Below, piece by piece: positions 47,986 to 59,837 of a DNA stretch of 64,000 nt (positions within the stretch are counted from its first letter, which is position 1; each line of letters begins with the position of its first letter). The position numbers and the translations under genes are program-made. Source of the stretch: Spirodela intermedia (Eukaryota; Streptophyta; Magnoliopsida; Alismatales; Araceae); the NCBI GenBank assembly GCA_902729315.2, contig LR746265.1:7632892-7696891 (forward strand). The letters are read 5' to 3'. The notes beneath the pieces were generated by a model. That model did no database searches. It was not told the origin of the DNA and saw nothing but the letters and a program-made list of their open reading frames with translations.

Positions 47986-48740
47986 AAGTTGTATTTACAT
48001 ATGAATGAAGAGGATTTATGAAATCCTCATATTGATCCCACTCATAATAATAGATGGGGGATATCATTGGAATTCTATATTTTCATGCCCCAAAAACAAT
48101 GGAAGGAATTTAAATAAAATATAAAAATCATTTTGATTCTCATCAAATCTGACCATCTCTGACTTTACTTCTTACTTCTCTCTCTCTTTCTCTCTCTATC
48201 AATCTAAGTCAAATGGCTTTAGCATTGAGATTAATTTCATTGGAGAGGACCTCTCAAAACCTCTTACTCAAAGCCCTATTCATTATTCTACATGTATTGA
48301 AATGATATGTATTTCTATTTGTGAATACAATTTGGATGACCCACCTTACTCCTTTATTAGCCTATGAGGTACATCAAATGATTCCCTAAATCTTATTATC
48401 CTCTCTTTAAAGAAACATATATTAAATTCACATTCACTTGCAGCTATTCTCCATGTGCTATATATATTTCTTACTACTTGAGGAGGTACTAATTGAGCCT
48501 TATGGAACCTATAGATGTCCTTGTAGAGTCTATGCATTGTACAATTAGTATTCCTTGACTGATAAAACATGAACACTTAAATGAATTACCACACTTATTG
48601 ACAAGTTGAATTAGTAAGTTAGTGCTCTCTCTCTCCCCCTATCTATCTATCTATTTCTGTCTTCATAAGGAAGATGACTAATTGTAGAGTCCAAGTAACA
48701 TAATCAAAAGAGAAAATTGAAATATCACCGGTGTTGCATA
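47986..48740. other. Intervening sequence between decayed copies
   Basis: Upstream remains of copy B and a CT/TATC tract (48627-48655) that matches the position of the CT tracts beside the other copies. No coding sequence is seen. Confidence 0.5.
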
Positions 48741-48879
48741 TTATGATTAGCGTGATTAGTAAATGTTTTGAACTGAAAGTAGTTTTATCAATCATGATCC
48801 CCAAATTCCTTGTTGGAAAGATGGAATGAGGAGTTGAATGAACATTAGATCTTATCAAACATAAGAGCAATATTGAAGA

Positions 48880-49271
48880 CGGCATAAACTATCTCCACCT
48901 AGGCTCCAGCCTGATTTGCTTCGATGTGTACAATCGGTCACATGATTTCCATGGGAATGATGGTGGGAAATGGAGAACAGAGATGGAGAAGAATGAAGGA
49001 GGCTAGATAGATCAGGACCTCCACTACTTTCTTCATGTTCCCTTTATCGTATGGCTCAGAATGTCGTGGTCTATGGAACGGAAGCCAAAAGGCCAATTTA
49101 GCATCAAATTCCTTGTGGTAATTCTGAAAAAAAAGGATTAGAGATCACCCTCGAGATCCCTAGAAATCATGATCCAGCATAGCGAGAGAGCAAGAGAGAG
49201 AGAGAAGGGATGATCACCTTTTGGTGCAGGAGTGCACCCTTGCCATTGTGGTCACCAAGGAGACAAAACTC
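48880..49271 (-). pseudogene. Decayed copy C of the 161-aa protein gene, 3' part
   Basis: The minus strand carries the equivalent of exon 2 (TTCCGTTCCATAGACCACGACATTCTGAGC, written here in pieces: TTCCGTTCCAT, GACCACGACATTCTGAGC), the intron with its GA tract, and the end of exon 1. It breaks off at 49271, where the copia element begins, and resumes at 53952. Confidence 0.75.
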
Positions 49272-49871
49272 TATTGGCGGTGTCAGTCCATCGCAGTTGA
49301 CTCATTCGGAGGCGTGCGAGTAAGAGGGCAGTGACATAGTGGTCACATCGACCCTTATGACTTGTTCTAGGGGTCATGTAGAGAGAGAGAATGAGGTGGT
49401 TGCAGCCATCACATTTGAGATGTGTGAGTGTGGTTGTACATAGATCGAGATGTAGTTGCATGTAGATTGAGATGTAGTTGCACATAGATTGAGATGCTTT
49501 CTTTTAGGGAGTGATTATTTTTTCGTGTTTTCTATAAATAGAACATGTAATCTCCTTTTTTAGTATAATAGACGACTATTTCTCTCTTGAGTCTATTTTC
49601 TCTTCATCAATTCTATTCCTTTTCTTGGTATCTTCTATCTCTTCTATTAGAGGTGAAGTTCTTATAGAAGGATAGAAGAGTCCACTATTGACTCTAGTGT
49701 GTGAGTTATCTAGAGGGCATCAAGACATGAATTAGAGGTGCTTGTTAGAAGTCTTGTTCTCATCAAGATTTCTAATAGCTTAGTAATGTCTCTTCTATTT
49801 GTTCTCATTAATACCTAGAAATTGAGTTTCTACTGTTATTAAAATTGTGTGCTTAGATATTTTCTTCTACA
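49272..49871 (+). repeat. 5' LTR of the copia element
   Basis: It starts TATTGGCGGTGTC (3' LTR: TGTTGGCAGTGTC) and ends TTCTTCTACA. It contains TTTCTATAAATAGAAC, the likely promoter, near 49533. It is about 44 bp shorter than the 3' LTR because of one internal deletion after 49310. The primer-binding site follows as TGGTAACAAAAT, a decayed form of the usual initiator-Met complement TGGTATCAGAGC. Confidence 0.85.
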
Positions 49872-52800
49872 AGTGGTAACAAAATATTGGTTTAATTATT
49901 TCTAAATTTACTATGGCTTCTAAGGTGCATACTAATACCAAAAAGTTAGATAAGTCTTTTAACTTTAATATCTGAAAGCATTATGTGTATGATACATTAC
50001 TGTAGACTGACTTGTATAGTACTTTGGATGGTCTAAAGTCAAACAAGATCAATGCTAATGATTGAGAGATAATGGAAAAAAAGGTTAAGAGTTTTATTCG
50101 TACATGTTTGTCTGATTAAGCTTTTCAACAAGTCATGAATGAATACAATCTAAAGAAACTCTAGAAGTTAGAGAAATGATGTGCACCAAAGTCGATGCTG
50201 AACAAATTGACATTGAGAAGAAAATTATTTGGATTATGCATGTCAGATGGAGATGATTTGGCATCTCATATTGATTATTTTAATCAATTATTGAATGACT
50301 TACTTCACATGGAAGTAGATTTTTCTAATGAGAACAAAGTTATTGTTTTACTTGTTTCTTTTCTTGATTCATATGATCATTTTGTTACGACTTTGTTGTA
50401 TGGTAATATAACACTCGTTCTTGAAGATGTTATTGACTCATTGATGAAGTATTATCTTCATAAGAAGGATGTTGGTGAAGCTCGTGGTGAAGGTTTATAT
50501 GTGAAGGGTGAAAGAGAACGTGGATGGTAGAAGGAAAAAAGATCTTTAGGAGAGAAGAAGAGTCAGACTAAGTTACAAATAAATTAGTTGAAAAATCATA
50601 CTTGTCACAAGTGTTGTAGGTGAAACTTGTGTTGTGACATCAGATGATTCCATGATTGATTACACACTTTTATGACACTTGTGATTGGGTCATATAAGTG
50701 AGAGAAGTATGTCAAAGCTACATGTGCGAGGACTACTATTTGGTGTGAGAACTTGCAAATTGAATTTTTATTAGTATTGTATCATAGAAAAATAGTGTAG
50801 GGTAACATTTAAGATAACAAAATATGATACATGTGGTGTGTTGGATTATGTTCATTCATATGTATATGGTTTGGTTGATGTGACATCGATGGGTGATGCT
50901 TGATATTTTCTAACTTTTATTAATAATTATTTCAAGAAAGTTTGAATATTCTTCTTGAAGTAAAGTCTAAAGTATTTACAAAGTTTAAGACTTAGTGTGC
51001 AAAGGTGAAGAATCAAATGGAGAGGAAGATCAATGTCTTGCAAACTAACAATGGTACAAAATTTAATAATTCTGAATTTGATCAATTTTGTGATGAGCAT
51101 GGTATTCAACGTCATTATATGGTGAAGAATACTCCACAGTAGAATGGTGTTGCTAAGTGGATGAATCACACAATTATTGAGATAATACAATATTTACAAT
51201 TAAATAGTTACTTGCCTAAAAAATTTTGGGCGGGTGTTGTGAGTATGGTAGTTTATTCAGTGAATAGATCACCAAATTCTGGTCTTGATGGAAAGTTGTT
51301 GAAGAGATATGGACTAAACAATTTGTTGACTATTCAAATTTGTATATATTTAGATGTCTATAATATATCCTTACACCTATTGATGAAAGATCGAAGTTCG
51401 ATCCAAAGTTGAATAAATGCATCTTCTTGGGCTATAGTACTAGCGTGAAGGAAAATTGACTTTGAGATTTAAAGGTGAAGAAAGTTATTTTTAGTTGGGA
51501 TGTGATTTTTGATGAAGATCACATGTTGAAGTCTTTTTTTATAGAGTAGAAGATTTAGAAATCGAATAATACTTGAGTTGTAAATAGAGCAAGGCTAGAG
51601 ATGCAAAGTCCTTCTAATTTTGTTGTGAATGAAGATCGAGTAGCAAAATCATTAGATGTTCCTAATTATATTACTACTAGATAGAGTAGGCGTGAAGTAA
51701 AACCTCCTACTCATCTTAATGATTATATTGACTTTGTATTATTTGTAGGAGATAATGAACCCACAACTTTTTAGGAGGTAATTAATTGTCTTGAAAAGTA
51801 AAAGTGGATGCAGATGATATTTGAGAAGTAAACATCTTTAGATAAGAACCATACTTGAGAATTAATGAATCTTCCTACAAGAAAGTGAGCTATTAAGTGC
51901 AAATAGGTATACAAGAAGAAGTCACTAATGATTAATAGTGATTAGCCTCAGTATAAAGTAAAGCTTATTATAAAGTTTTACATAGAAGTAAGGAATTGAT
52001 TATATAGATATCTTTTTGCCCATTGTGAAGCACATGTCTATCTGCTTAGTGTTAACCATTGTCACATATGAAGATATGAAATCTGAGTAGTTGGATGTGA
52101 AGACACTATTTTTTCATGAAGATTTGGAAGAGACTATTTACATACAACAACTTGAGGGCTTTATTGTGTAAGGGTTAGAACATCTTATTTGTCAACTAAA
52201 TAATTCTTTTTATGGTTGAAGTAGACACCAAAGTAATAGTATAAAAAGTTTAACTCTTATATGTTGAAGATTAGTTATACGAGGTGCGATTTTGACTGTT
52301 GTATTTTATGAGAACTTGTGATGATGATTCTCTAATTATTTGATATTTTATATTAATGATATGCTCATTAATCCATAGAATTCACAAGAGATTATTAGAT
52401 TGAAAACACAATTGAATAAGAAATTTGACATGAAGAATCTTGATGTGACAAAGAAGATTCTTTGTATGAAGATCCATAGAGACTGGAAGTTAAGTCAACT
52501 ATGGTTGACTTAGAGGAGCCATCTTTTAAAGGTGATAGATCTATTTGGTATGCGTAATGCTAAAATAGTGACCACTCCTCTAACTAGTTATTTCAGATTA
52601 TCTACTACTCTAACATTTAAGGAAGATATCTTGAGATGAAGCAAATTCTTTATGTTAGTGTAGTCGGTTCTCTCATGTATGCTATGGTATGTACTAAATT
52701 AGATATTGCTCATGTAGTTGGGCTTGTAAGTTTATGAGGAATCTAGAAAAAAATAGTAGAGTATAGTGTAGTGAATTTCTAATATCTAAAAGGTTCCTTA

Positions 52801-53307
52801 GATTTTGAAATCTATTTTGACTAATAAAATTATCTTTCTACTATTAGCTTTGTTGATACAACTCAATTAGAAGTTTATACTTCAGACTACTATTGTACTA
52901 TTTAAAACTGAGGTGGAGTACATGGTAGCTACTAAAGCGGCCAAGGAGGCCTTATGATAAAGAGATTATTGAGTGAACTTGAGATTTAATAGGGTAGAAT
53001 TCCTCTACATTGTAACAGTTGGAGTGTTATTTACTTAGCAAAGAATCAGGTCTATTATGCATGATCAAAATATATTGATGTGTAATATCACAAAATTCAT
53101 GAGTTGGTAAATTTTGGAGATATCTCTTTAGAGAAGATTCACATGGAAGGGAATGTTATGGATATGTTGACAAAGGTCATCACATTAGAGAAGTTCAAAT
53201 ATTATTTGAATTTGATTCATATTATAGGTACCTTATAGAAGGTGGAGACTTGTAACATTGATAGACATCGACTGTAGGTGTAGTTTGTTGGCTACTAAGA
53301 TGAAGTT

Positions 53308-53951
53308 TGTTGGCAGTGTCAATCCATCACAGCTGACCCATTCGAGAGATGTGAGATAAAGCTCTCCCATCTAACTTGCTCGAGAGGTGCACAAGGAGTA
53401 AGAGGGTGGTGACACGGTGGTCACGTCAACTCTTATGACCCACTCTAGAGGTTGTGTAGAGAGAGAGAGAATGAGGGTGATTGTAGCCATCACATCTAAG
53501 ATGTGTGGGCACGACTACATGTCGATTGAGGTACAATTACATGTAGATTGAGATGTAGTTGCATGTAGATCGAGATACTTCTATTTAGGAAATGATTATC
53601 TTTTCTTATTTTCTATAAATAGAACATGTAATCTCCTTTTTCAGTAAATAGATGACTATTTCTCTCTTAAGTCTATTCTCTCTCCATCAACTTGATTCTT
53701 TTTTTATATATCTTCTCTTTCTTCTATTGTAGGCGAAGTCCTTATAGAAGGAGAGAAGAGTCCACTGTTGACTCTAGTGTGTGAGACATCACGAAGGCAT
53801 TGAGATGTGATTTAGAGGTGCTTGGTGGAAGTTTTATTCTTATCAGTACTTTTAATAGTTTGGTGATATCTCTTCTATTTGTTTTCATTGATATTTAGAA
53901 ATTGAGTTTCTACAATTATTAAGATTATGTGCTTACATATTTTCTCCTACA
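53308..53951 (+). repeat. 3' LTR of the copia element
   Basis: It starts TGTTGGCAGTGTC and ends CTCCTACA (TG...CA), and shares the TATA region CTATAAATAGAAC at about 53617. A purine stretch GAAGGTGGAGAC lies at about 53238-53249, roughly 60 bp before the LTR start chosen here. The true LTR could therefore start earlier if the 5' LTR has lost its first bases. Confidence 0.8.
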
Positions 53952-54227
53952 AATTTTGAAACTTTTTTTTCTTCACAACAATAACAACTAGATGCACCTC
54001 TGTGACAACGGCTTTGTCTAGCTCCTCTAATATTGGATCAAGCAATGGCCAACACTTGAGCTCCTCCTTCTTGCGATGCTACCACCATTCCTCTACATTA
54101 GCGTCACCACTCCTGCTACTTGAGTGCCTGCACACAATAGCCATCTCCTCCTCTCCAGCACTGCTTACTATCTCTAGCGACTCACTTTGGCATAACTCAC
54201 CAAAGCCAAAAACTGCATCCCCTCCAT
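53952..54227 (-). pseudogene. Decayed copy C of the 161-aa protein gene, 5' part
   Basis: On the minus strand it starts ATG 54227 and reads MEGMQFLALVSYAKVSR before a stop. This matches MEGMRFLVLVSYSKVRR of the intact gene. The rest of exon 1 follows with frame breaks to 53952, the edge of the copia element. The promoter (TATAAATA at 54290-54297) and leader are still recognisable. Confidence 0.8.
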
Positions 54228-54570
54228 TCTCTCTCTACCCTCTCTACTCTCTCTCTTTCTCTCTTTCTCACTTGGCATCTCCTAGGCTGTATTTATAGGC
54301 TCCCACCCACACAAAAAGGAGGGCTTCCCAATTTCCCAGATTGTCCCCAATTGTAATAATAAATTGAGGACCTAATTGGAATTTGAACCATACAATGCCA
54401 AGAAAAGCACAGGAAAAATTCAAATAAAATATAACAAGCTTTTCTTCCTTTCTTCATGGATCAAAATGAAGCGATGTAAGTTAGAAAATTGGAATAATGT
54501 AAAATGACGTAAGCTTTTCTTCCTTTCACGTCTCTTCCTCTTTTCATGAATCATCTCTACCTTTGTTTCT

Positions 54571-54606
<36 letters not shown>

Positions 54607-55340
54607 AGCTATCTATCTCCATATTTGCATCAATAGTCCACTAAAAGATTTAAGTTTTAAAAATACTAATAAATTTTGGGCAGCATTGATTAATGATTTA
54701 TAATGCAATGGCTGATCATGCAAAGTCTCTAATATTTTACATATTATGAAATCTTCATTTTACCTTGGTATGCTTTTCCTCATAATAATGGCTATGAGAA
54801 GCTTCATAGATCTCTCTCTATCTTTATCTCATTCTTAGAATTCAAAATACTAATAGATTTCTTGTGCCCCAATGTGTGAGTCTCTTTTTTATTTAATATT
54901 GTAAAATCAAATAAGAGTACTTAATTGCATATAATGTCTTTATAAATGGCAGGTAATATGCTATTTTTGGGCTTATCAAGTTTGGTTGCATTGATCCTTA
55001 ACAATAACACATTGCTTTCTCATAAAGGATGTCTAAACTCTAAATTGTCGTATTGTATTGGTTTTGAACTCTACGTGGTCATTAATCCTATATGCTTCAG
55101 TTTCATGAGGACTCTTTTTGCCATCCAAATAATGTTCGTAGGCTTGAACTACTTTCTAAGTTTCCACACAAAGTCTGCCTATGAATTGACAAGAGATTGA
55201 GCTTGACCCTTTATCCACATATGCCACTAGAGTCTAACTTTGTTTCTGAGGTACCTACCACCCAACATCAACCTCTACACTTCTAGTTGAAGACTAATTG
55301 AAAGGAATATTTCAATATGAAAATTTATGAGGTAAAATTA
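54228..55340. repeat. Promoter and upstream flank of copy C
   Basis: The TATA box, the GTTGACC/TTCCCAATTTCCCAGATTG region and the downstream block match 45820-46700. A CT tract lies at 54572-54604 and a short insertion near 54480-54730 is not shared. Confidence 0.75.
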
Positions 55341-57898
55341 ACATAGTATCTCATATGAAGAGAAAACTAAATTCAAGTTCAATTTTTCATCATGTTCATC
55401 AAGTTTCTGAATGATACTACATGCCAATGTCATCATTTAGAAATAATTAAAGCTGAAGTTATTTAGTATTTTTGTGGAAAAATACATTTTATTCAATGTA
55501 ATATACAATCAGTCAAGTGAGTTGATCTCTACAATGAGTGGAGGGTCACTTAAAGTCATGAATCTAGAAGAAAACTTGAAAAAATAATTATATAATCCCT
55601 GAGCTCCTGATCAAAAAGTGATATATAGATGCTTTATAGGAAAAAACAAATAAAATGTTCTTAGAAATTGAATAAACGTAGGAGGCAGATCCGCTAAAAC
55701 TTCACTTTTATTCTAGACTTAGAACTTAGAAGATGTAAGGGTTAGGATTGAGCAAAGAAGATCAAGATCATAGGTATACTTCACCAAAGTCTAATTAGGA
55801 CAATGATCAATTAAACCTTCTTTTTGATAAATATAGCTTAAAATATAACAGTATCTAAATGAATATGGTGTTTATTTTCCCTAGTAAAACATAGACCAGA
55901 TCTAGTTCTTTTTCTGTTACGCAGAATTAACATTTTGACACTAAATGAGTGATGTTGCACACCATAAAAAGAATCAAGAAAAACCCAAGACCACATGGAC
56001 CACATGTTGATTCATAGGATATTAAAACTTCACTTTTTATTTTTTTCACTAACCTAATTCTAACCTATTTGAAAGCCTTACTATTATAACTTTGGGAAGA
56101 CAACGAATAATAACAATTTTTCTCTCTTTATGGCTTTTCTTTTTGCTCGAAATACAAGAAACCCTTGTAGATACGGGGGGCATTATTTTGCATTAAATTT
56201 TTTCGCTCATATTAAGTTAAAGCATATGAAAAGTTAGTTCTCTTCCAGGAAAATGAATTACTGTGACCCAAGAAAGACTGGAAGGCAAAGTATTCATCAG
56301 ATCTCTAATTTTGACAGCCCTCACATGCCATCAAACCAAGGGATAAAGATTTTCACAAGCCATGAAGTATTAAATGGTCGTGAATAAAATTTAATGATTA
56401 AATGACTATAGTAAAACATTCAATCTAGAGTATCAATTCTCATAACTTAAATATTTGAATGGCATGAGAGGTGAACATGATGTTTGAGCTACTTTTATAG
56501 AAGACCTTTAAAATAAATATTGATGCTTTTCTTTCAAATGACTAAGAATGAATTCAAGAACCCTTAGCATACAGATGTATCATTCATTAAAATATATAAT
56601 AGGAACTACTTTTAAAATATGATAAAAACTTTCACTTTGTATGATCTTGCTTTTATTCCTATAGTTTAGACACAAGTAATGATAGGAGAGCCCAAGTCTA
56701 TAAAATTTAACTTCAGCATTTGTTTATTTGAGTCTTGTTTGTACTTTTTCTATAGTGTGGGTTATATTTTATATTCTAATGTTAATTTATTTGATTACTA
56801 GTATCATTATCATTAGTCAAAATGGAAAGGCTGATTTTTTTTAAATGCTTCAAGTATTCATTTTCTCATTTCAGATAAATTTAGAAAGCTTTCTTTAGAG
56901 CATTATTTGGCACAAGACGTACGAAAACTTACAAGCTTGCATTTAGACCTTCCATATCTAACTGTATAACAGTGCGCCACTTCGGCTTCTGTTTACTGTT
57001 TCTTAGTATACTTGATGCAAAATTTCAACTACGATATTCTGAGTGGCAAGTAGTGTAAGCATCCACTTCTTCCAACCTGCTTTACTGTATGCCTACAAGT
57101 CCATGATCCTGAGTGGACTTAAAAAGGGAATCGGTCTTTTAGGTTTACTGTATGTCTAGGAGTCCATGAATACACAAATCCATGTATTCGATATCTATAG
57201 ATTCCATAATTTAGGTTATTCCAAAGAATGATTTCATGCTTGGAGGCAACGACTTCGAAATAGTACCAACAAAAATCCAGCTGGTTCTCTCCACAGTCTA
57301 CCCAGAACTCTAATACATCCACTTGATGCCATGCTAGCTTTATTCATATGGCCATATAAAGGATAGGTAATGACCACTCTGCCATGTATGTATGGCTATG
57401 GGGGATAAACTAGCTTAAGCTATTACAACTCCTCCTTTACCAACGACTGCCATGTATGTATTATAACTTTATTCAGTTTTACTATTGATATTTAATGACA
57501 TTGATATTCTCCAACGTAATGAGCAGTAAATCCTAGAACGAAAACGTGAGACATTAGCATGGTCAAAACCTTTTCTCGATGAAATTATTGTTTGCAAGGG
57601 GATTTACGGCTGCCAATTCCATCGATGATATTCTAGTCTTCAGCTTGATATCTGGGTTTCTCGTAGATGAGATATCCAAGTGTGTGTGGCCCAGGTGACA
57701 ATAAAGGGTGAGAATATTCGTCATGTACACATTAACTAGTATTGAATGCTTTTTCTTCATTGAATCGCCAAATAAATGTGGACACTATTTCATCTTTTTG
57801 CCACCCACTTATCCTTATCTTCTCACTTGCATGACGACTACCCGTGAACGACAATACGCCACTTGCAAGTTTCGTGTCAGAAGACACCTGGTCTTTGG
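55341..57898. other. Gene-free AT-rich region; lectin promoter at the right end
   Basis: I see no supported gene, repeat family or RNA gene. Frames are short and without features. The last 200 bp lead to the lectin TATA box. Confidence 0.5.
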
Positions 57899-57906
57899 TA
57901 TAAATA
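57899..57906 (+). promoter_or_regulatory. TATA box of the lectin gene
   Basis: TATAAATA in GGTATAAATAGAAGGCC, 92 bp upstream of the ATG at 57991, so the leader would be about 60 bp. Confidence 0.75.
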
Positions 57907-57990
57907 GAAGGCCTATCCATGATCATGTTGCACCCAGTTTAAGTCAATTACTAGGGCAGCATTGCTTTTTGGGACTTGTGTGCAGCGAAG

Positions 57991-58461
57991 ATGGTGGCGA
58001 AAAATCTCGTTTCCCTCCTCCTACTGATCCTCGCCTGTCTTCTCGTGTCCCCATGCTTGGCCAGGAGCGATCTTTATCGTGGAGAGAAACTCGTCGCCGC
58101 CGAATGCTTGGTAAAGGGCGATTTCACTTTATGTATGCAGACAAACTGCAACCTAGTGCTGCGGGAAGGAGGCGTTGTCAAGTGGTGTTCCCGTACAGCT
58201 GGCGAGGGAACGAACTGCCGCGCCATACTCCAGATGAATGGGAACTTCGTTATACGAAGTGGTACCGACAAAGTGTGGGAGACCAACACCAACAGTGGCG
58301 TCGTCGTCCTCCTAAAAAATGACGGCAATGTTGTCATCTACAACGCCCAAATGCAGCAAATCTGGGAAAGAGGCACCGGGCCCTGTACTGCTGGGGCAAC
58401 CGTGTCACCACTTCAGAACACGTCCTCCATTCCTGCAGGCGTGACGTTTAGCAAGCCATAA
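57991..58461 (+). CDS. Secreted GNA-type (monocot mannose-binding) lectin-like protein, 156 aa
   Basis: An intronless gene. A signal peptide (MVAKNLVSLLLLILACLLVSPCLA) is followed by one bulb-type beta-prism lectin domain. GNA lectins bind mannose through three QxDxNxVxY motifs. Here they read Q50-T-N52-C-N54-L-V56-L-R58, Q81-M-N83-G-N85-F-V87-I-R89 and K109-N-D111-G-N113-V-V115-I-Y117. Asp and Tyr are lost in sites I and II, and Gln is Lys in site III. Sugar binding is therefore likely weak or changed, as in several storage or antifungal relatives. The conserved disulfide pair is probably C53/C76. The C-terminal tail after WERGTGPC (about 25 residues) may be a removable or vacuolar-sorting propeptide. 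The ATG at 57991 was chosen because the signal peptide starts there. The TATA box at 57899 supports an active gene. Confidence 0.9.
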   Translation: MVAKNLVSLLLLILACLLVSPCLARSDLYRGEKLVAAECLVKGDFTLCMQTNCNLVLREGGVVKWCSRTAGEGTNCRAILQMNGNFVIRSGTDKVWETNTNSGVVVLLKNDGNVVIYNAQMQQIWERGTGPCTAGATVSPLQNTSSIPAGVTFSKP

Positions 58462-59410
58462 ACTCCAGCACTTTGAAAGCAATAATTAGGTACATCACAT
58501 CGCATGTCTACTCCTAGCGAGCTGGGCCAACTAATAAGTGAGTACTTGGGTGCGTAGAAGGTGACTTGTGTACTCTCATCCTCTCGAACGGTGAAGAACC
58601 ACTCTTTGAAGTTGAGGATCAGAGAAAATGTTTTGTCGGGTATGATTATGTTTGTGTTCGCCAGGAGAAAATATGGCTCTTTCTTGAATCTGCCACAAAA
58701 CGATGGCATTTTACCGACTATGTACGATCTCTTGTAAGAAAGAAGGGACAATCACTACCAGGTTCCTGACAATTTGACTAATCTAGATATAATATCAGGG
58801 GAAATGAACAGGCTTCTGGTCCTTTCTGGCCCAGAGAGCTATGGGCAATTAATTTCTTAAGTGTTACACTATATAAGTATACATAGTGAGTAAGAAACCA
58901 TGAAAATTTTCACACACGTAACCTGGCTCGCGAATGTGCCGGAACAAGTATTTGAGCGGTACTTGCTATTTAATGAAGCTGGACCGGCCTATTTTGCCAA
59001 ATACTTCTCCCTTCACCGTCCTCTTTTCCCGCTCATCATCAACCGGAGTTCGGAGCGGGAAAGTTGGAGTGGAAAGAGCCAGAGAATCTCTCCGGCCGCC
59101 GTGTGGGGAGGAAACCTCCTTCATTGGTTGTAAGTTCCCTCGCCTTGATGGACGTATTCCTTTGATACATGTCTCGAATCTGAAATCGCCACCATGAATC
59201 GTGGATGAAATCCACTGCTGCCGCCTGCGGCGCATGATTGAAATGAGCATGGATGAGAAATTCCATGGTAGATTTCAAGGAGGCGATCAAAGTTTCATAG
59301 TCCAGTGACCGATTGACGTCATTTGGAGGAATTTTTCTCCATTCTCTTCAGTATTTTTTCTCCATTTGGATTTTTGTTGCTGTTCTTATTTGGAATCCCC
59401 CAATTTTCTC
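58462..59410. other. Intergenic; no supported gene
   Basis: Probable 3' region of the lectin gene, then unassigned sequence. Overlapping open frames on both strands around 58934-59290 are arginine/serine-rich and mutually exclusive. None has recognisable features. Confidence 0.45.
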
Positions 59411-59786
59411 ATGGAAATGAGAGGAGCCGGAGAAGCTGCTTCTAGAAGAGATGGAAAAGGCCGACTAGATCGTTCGATTTCTTCTATCTGCGATCAGCCC
59501 ATCGATATTCATTCATTCCACTTCTGGATCGTCATCCTGGTTGGTACCTACCATTTTACAAGGGTTCTAAGTTGGGATTTTGTTTCGTTTCTTTGAAGTT
59601 ATCAAATGATAACAACGTATTACTGATGATGGCTCTGCAGATGCGATCTCGCACCCGTTTGTGGACTGCTACCACTTTGTACACAAGTACTTCCTGCCGT
59701 GTAATGATACCTGTGGTCGCTTGCGTCACTCTCCTCAGGGTCATTTCTGCTTTCTCTGCGTACGTGCACCGGTGATCTCGAGTTAG
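59411..59786 (+). CDS. Possible two-exon gene, unrecognised 92-aa Cys/His-rich protein
   Basis: Proposed exons are 59411-59543 and 59641-59786. The 97-bp intron starts G/GTACC and ends CTCTGCAG with a good branch-point-like TACTGATGA about 20 nt before the acceptor. The joined frame starts MEMRGAGEAASRRDGKGR and passes HSFHFWIVILV into DAISHPFVDCYHFVHKYFL. It continues PCNDTCGRLRHSPQGHFCFLC and ends VRAPVISS. The spaced Cys and His residues could bind metal. I do not recognise it. The stop (59784-59786) lies 51 bp before the rps13 ATG, so both could sit on one transcript. It may instead be an untranslated leader. Confidence 0.3.
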
Positions 59787-59837
59787 AGGGACACTGTTGA
59801 TTCCAGCCGAGAAGACCAGGAAAAGGAAGGATAAAGA

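Larger units (their letters stand above)
49272..53951 (+). mobile_element. Ty1-copia LTR retrotransposon, decayed
   Basis: A 4.68-kb element with direct LTRs at 49272-49871 and 53308-53951. Gag-like UBN2 frame: 50195-50530 (LFGLCMSDGDDLASHIDYFNQ in part, ENKVIVLLVSFLDSYDHFV), then a broken zinc knuckle. Integrase traces near 51040-51290: LQTNNGTKF, NTPQ-stop-NGVAK, LPKKFWAGVV, SVNRSPN. Reverse transcriptase traces: LDVKTLFFHEDLEETIY (about 52090), LK-stop-TPK, and FYINDMLI at 52346-52369 in place of the YVDD box. RNase H end near 53030 (YLAKNQVYYA-stop-SKYID). The order gag-IN-RT-RH marks Copia rather than Gypsy. Active-site Asp codons have become Asn. It splits copy C of the 161-aa protein gene; flanks AACTC and AATTT may be a decayed 5-bp target duplication. 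Confidence 0.9.

Noticed and set aside
57708-58322. 204-aa plus-strand frame overlapping the lectin
   Set aside because: It lies in a different frame from the lectin, which has signal peptide, domain and TATA support.
59572-59775. Presequence-like frame (MALQMRSRTRLWTATTLYTS) as a targeting peptide for rps13
   Set aside because: Neither direct read-through nor the available GT-AG joins put it in frame with rps13 because of the TAA at 59832.
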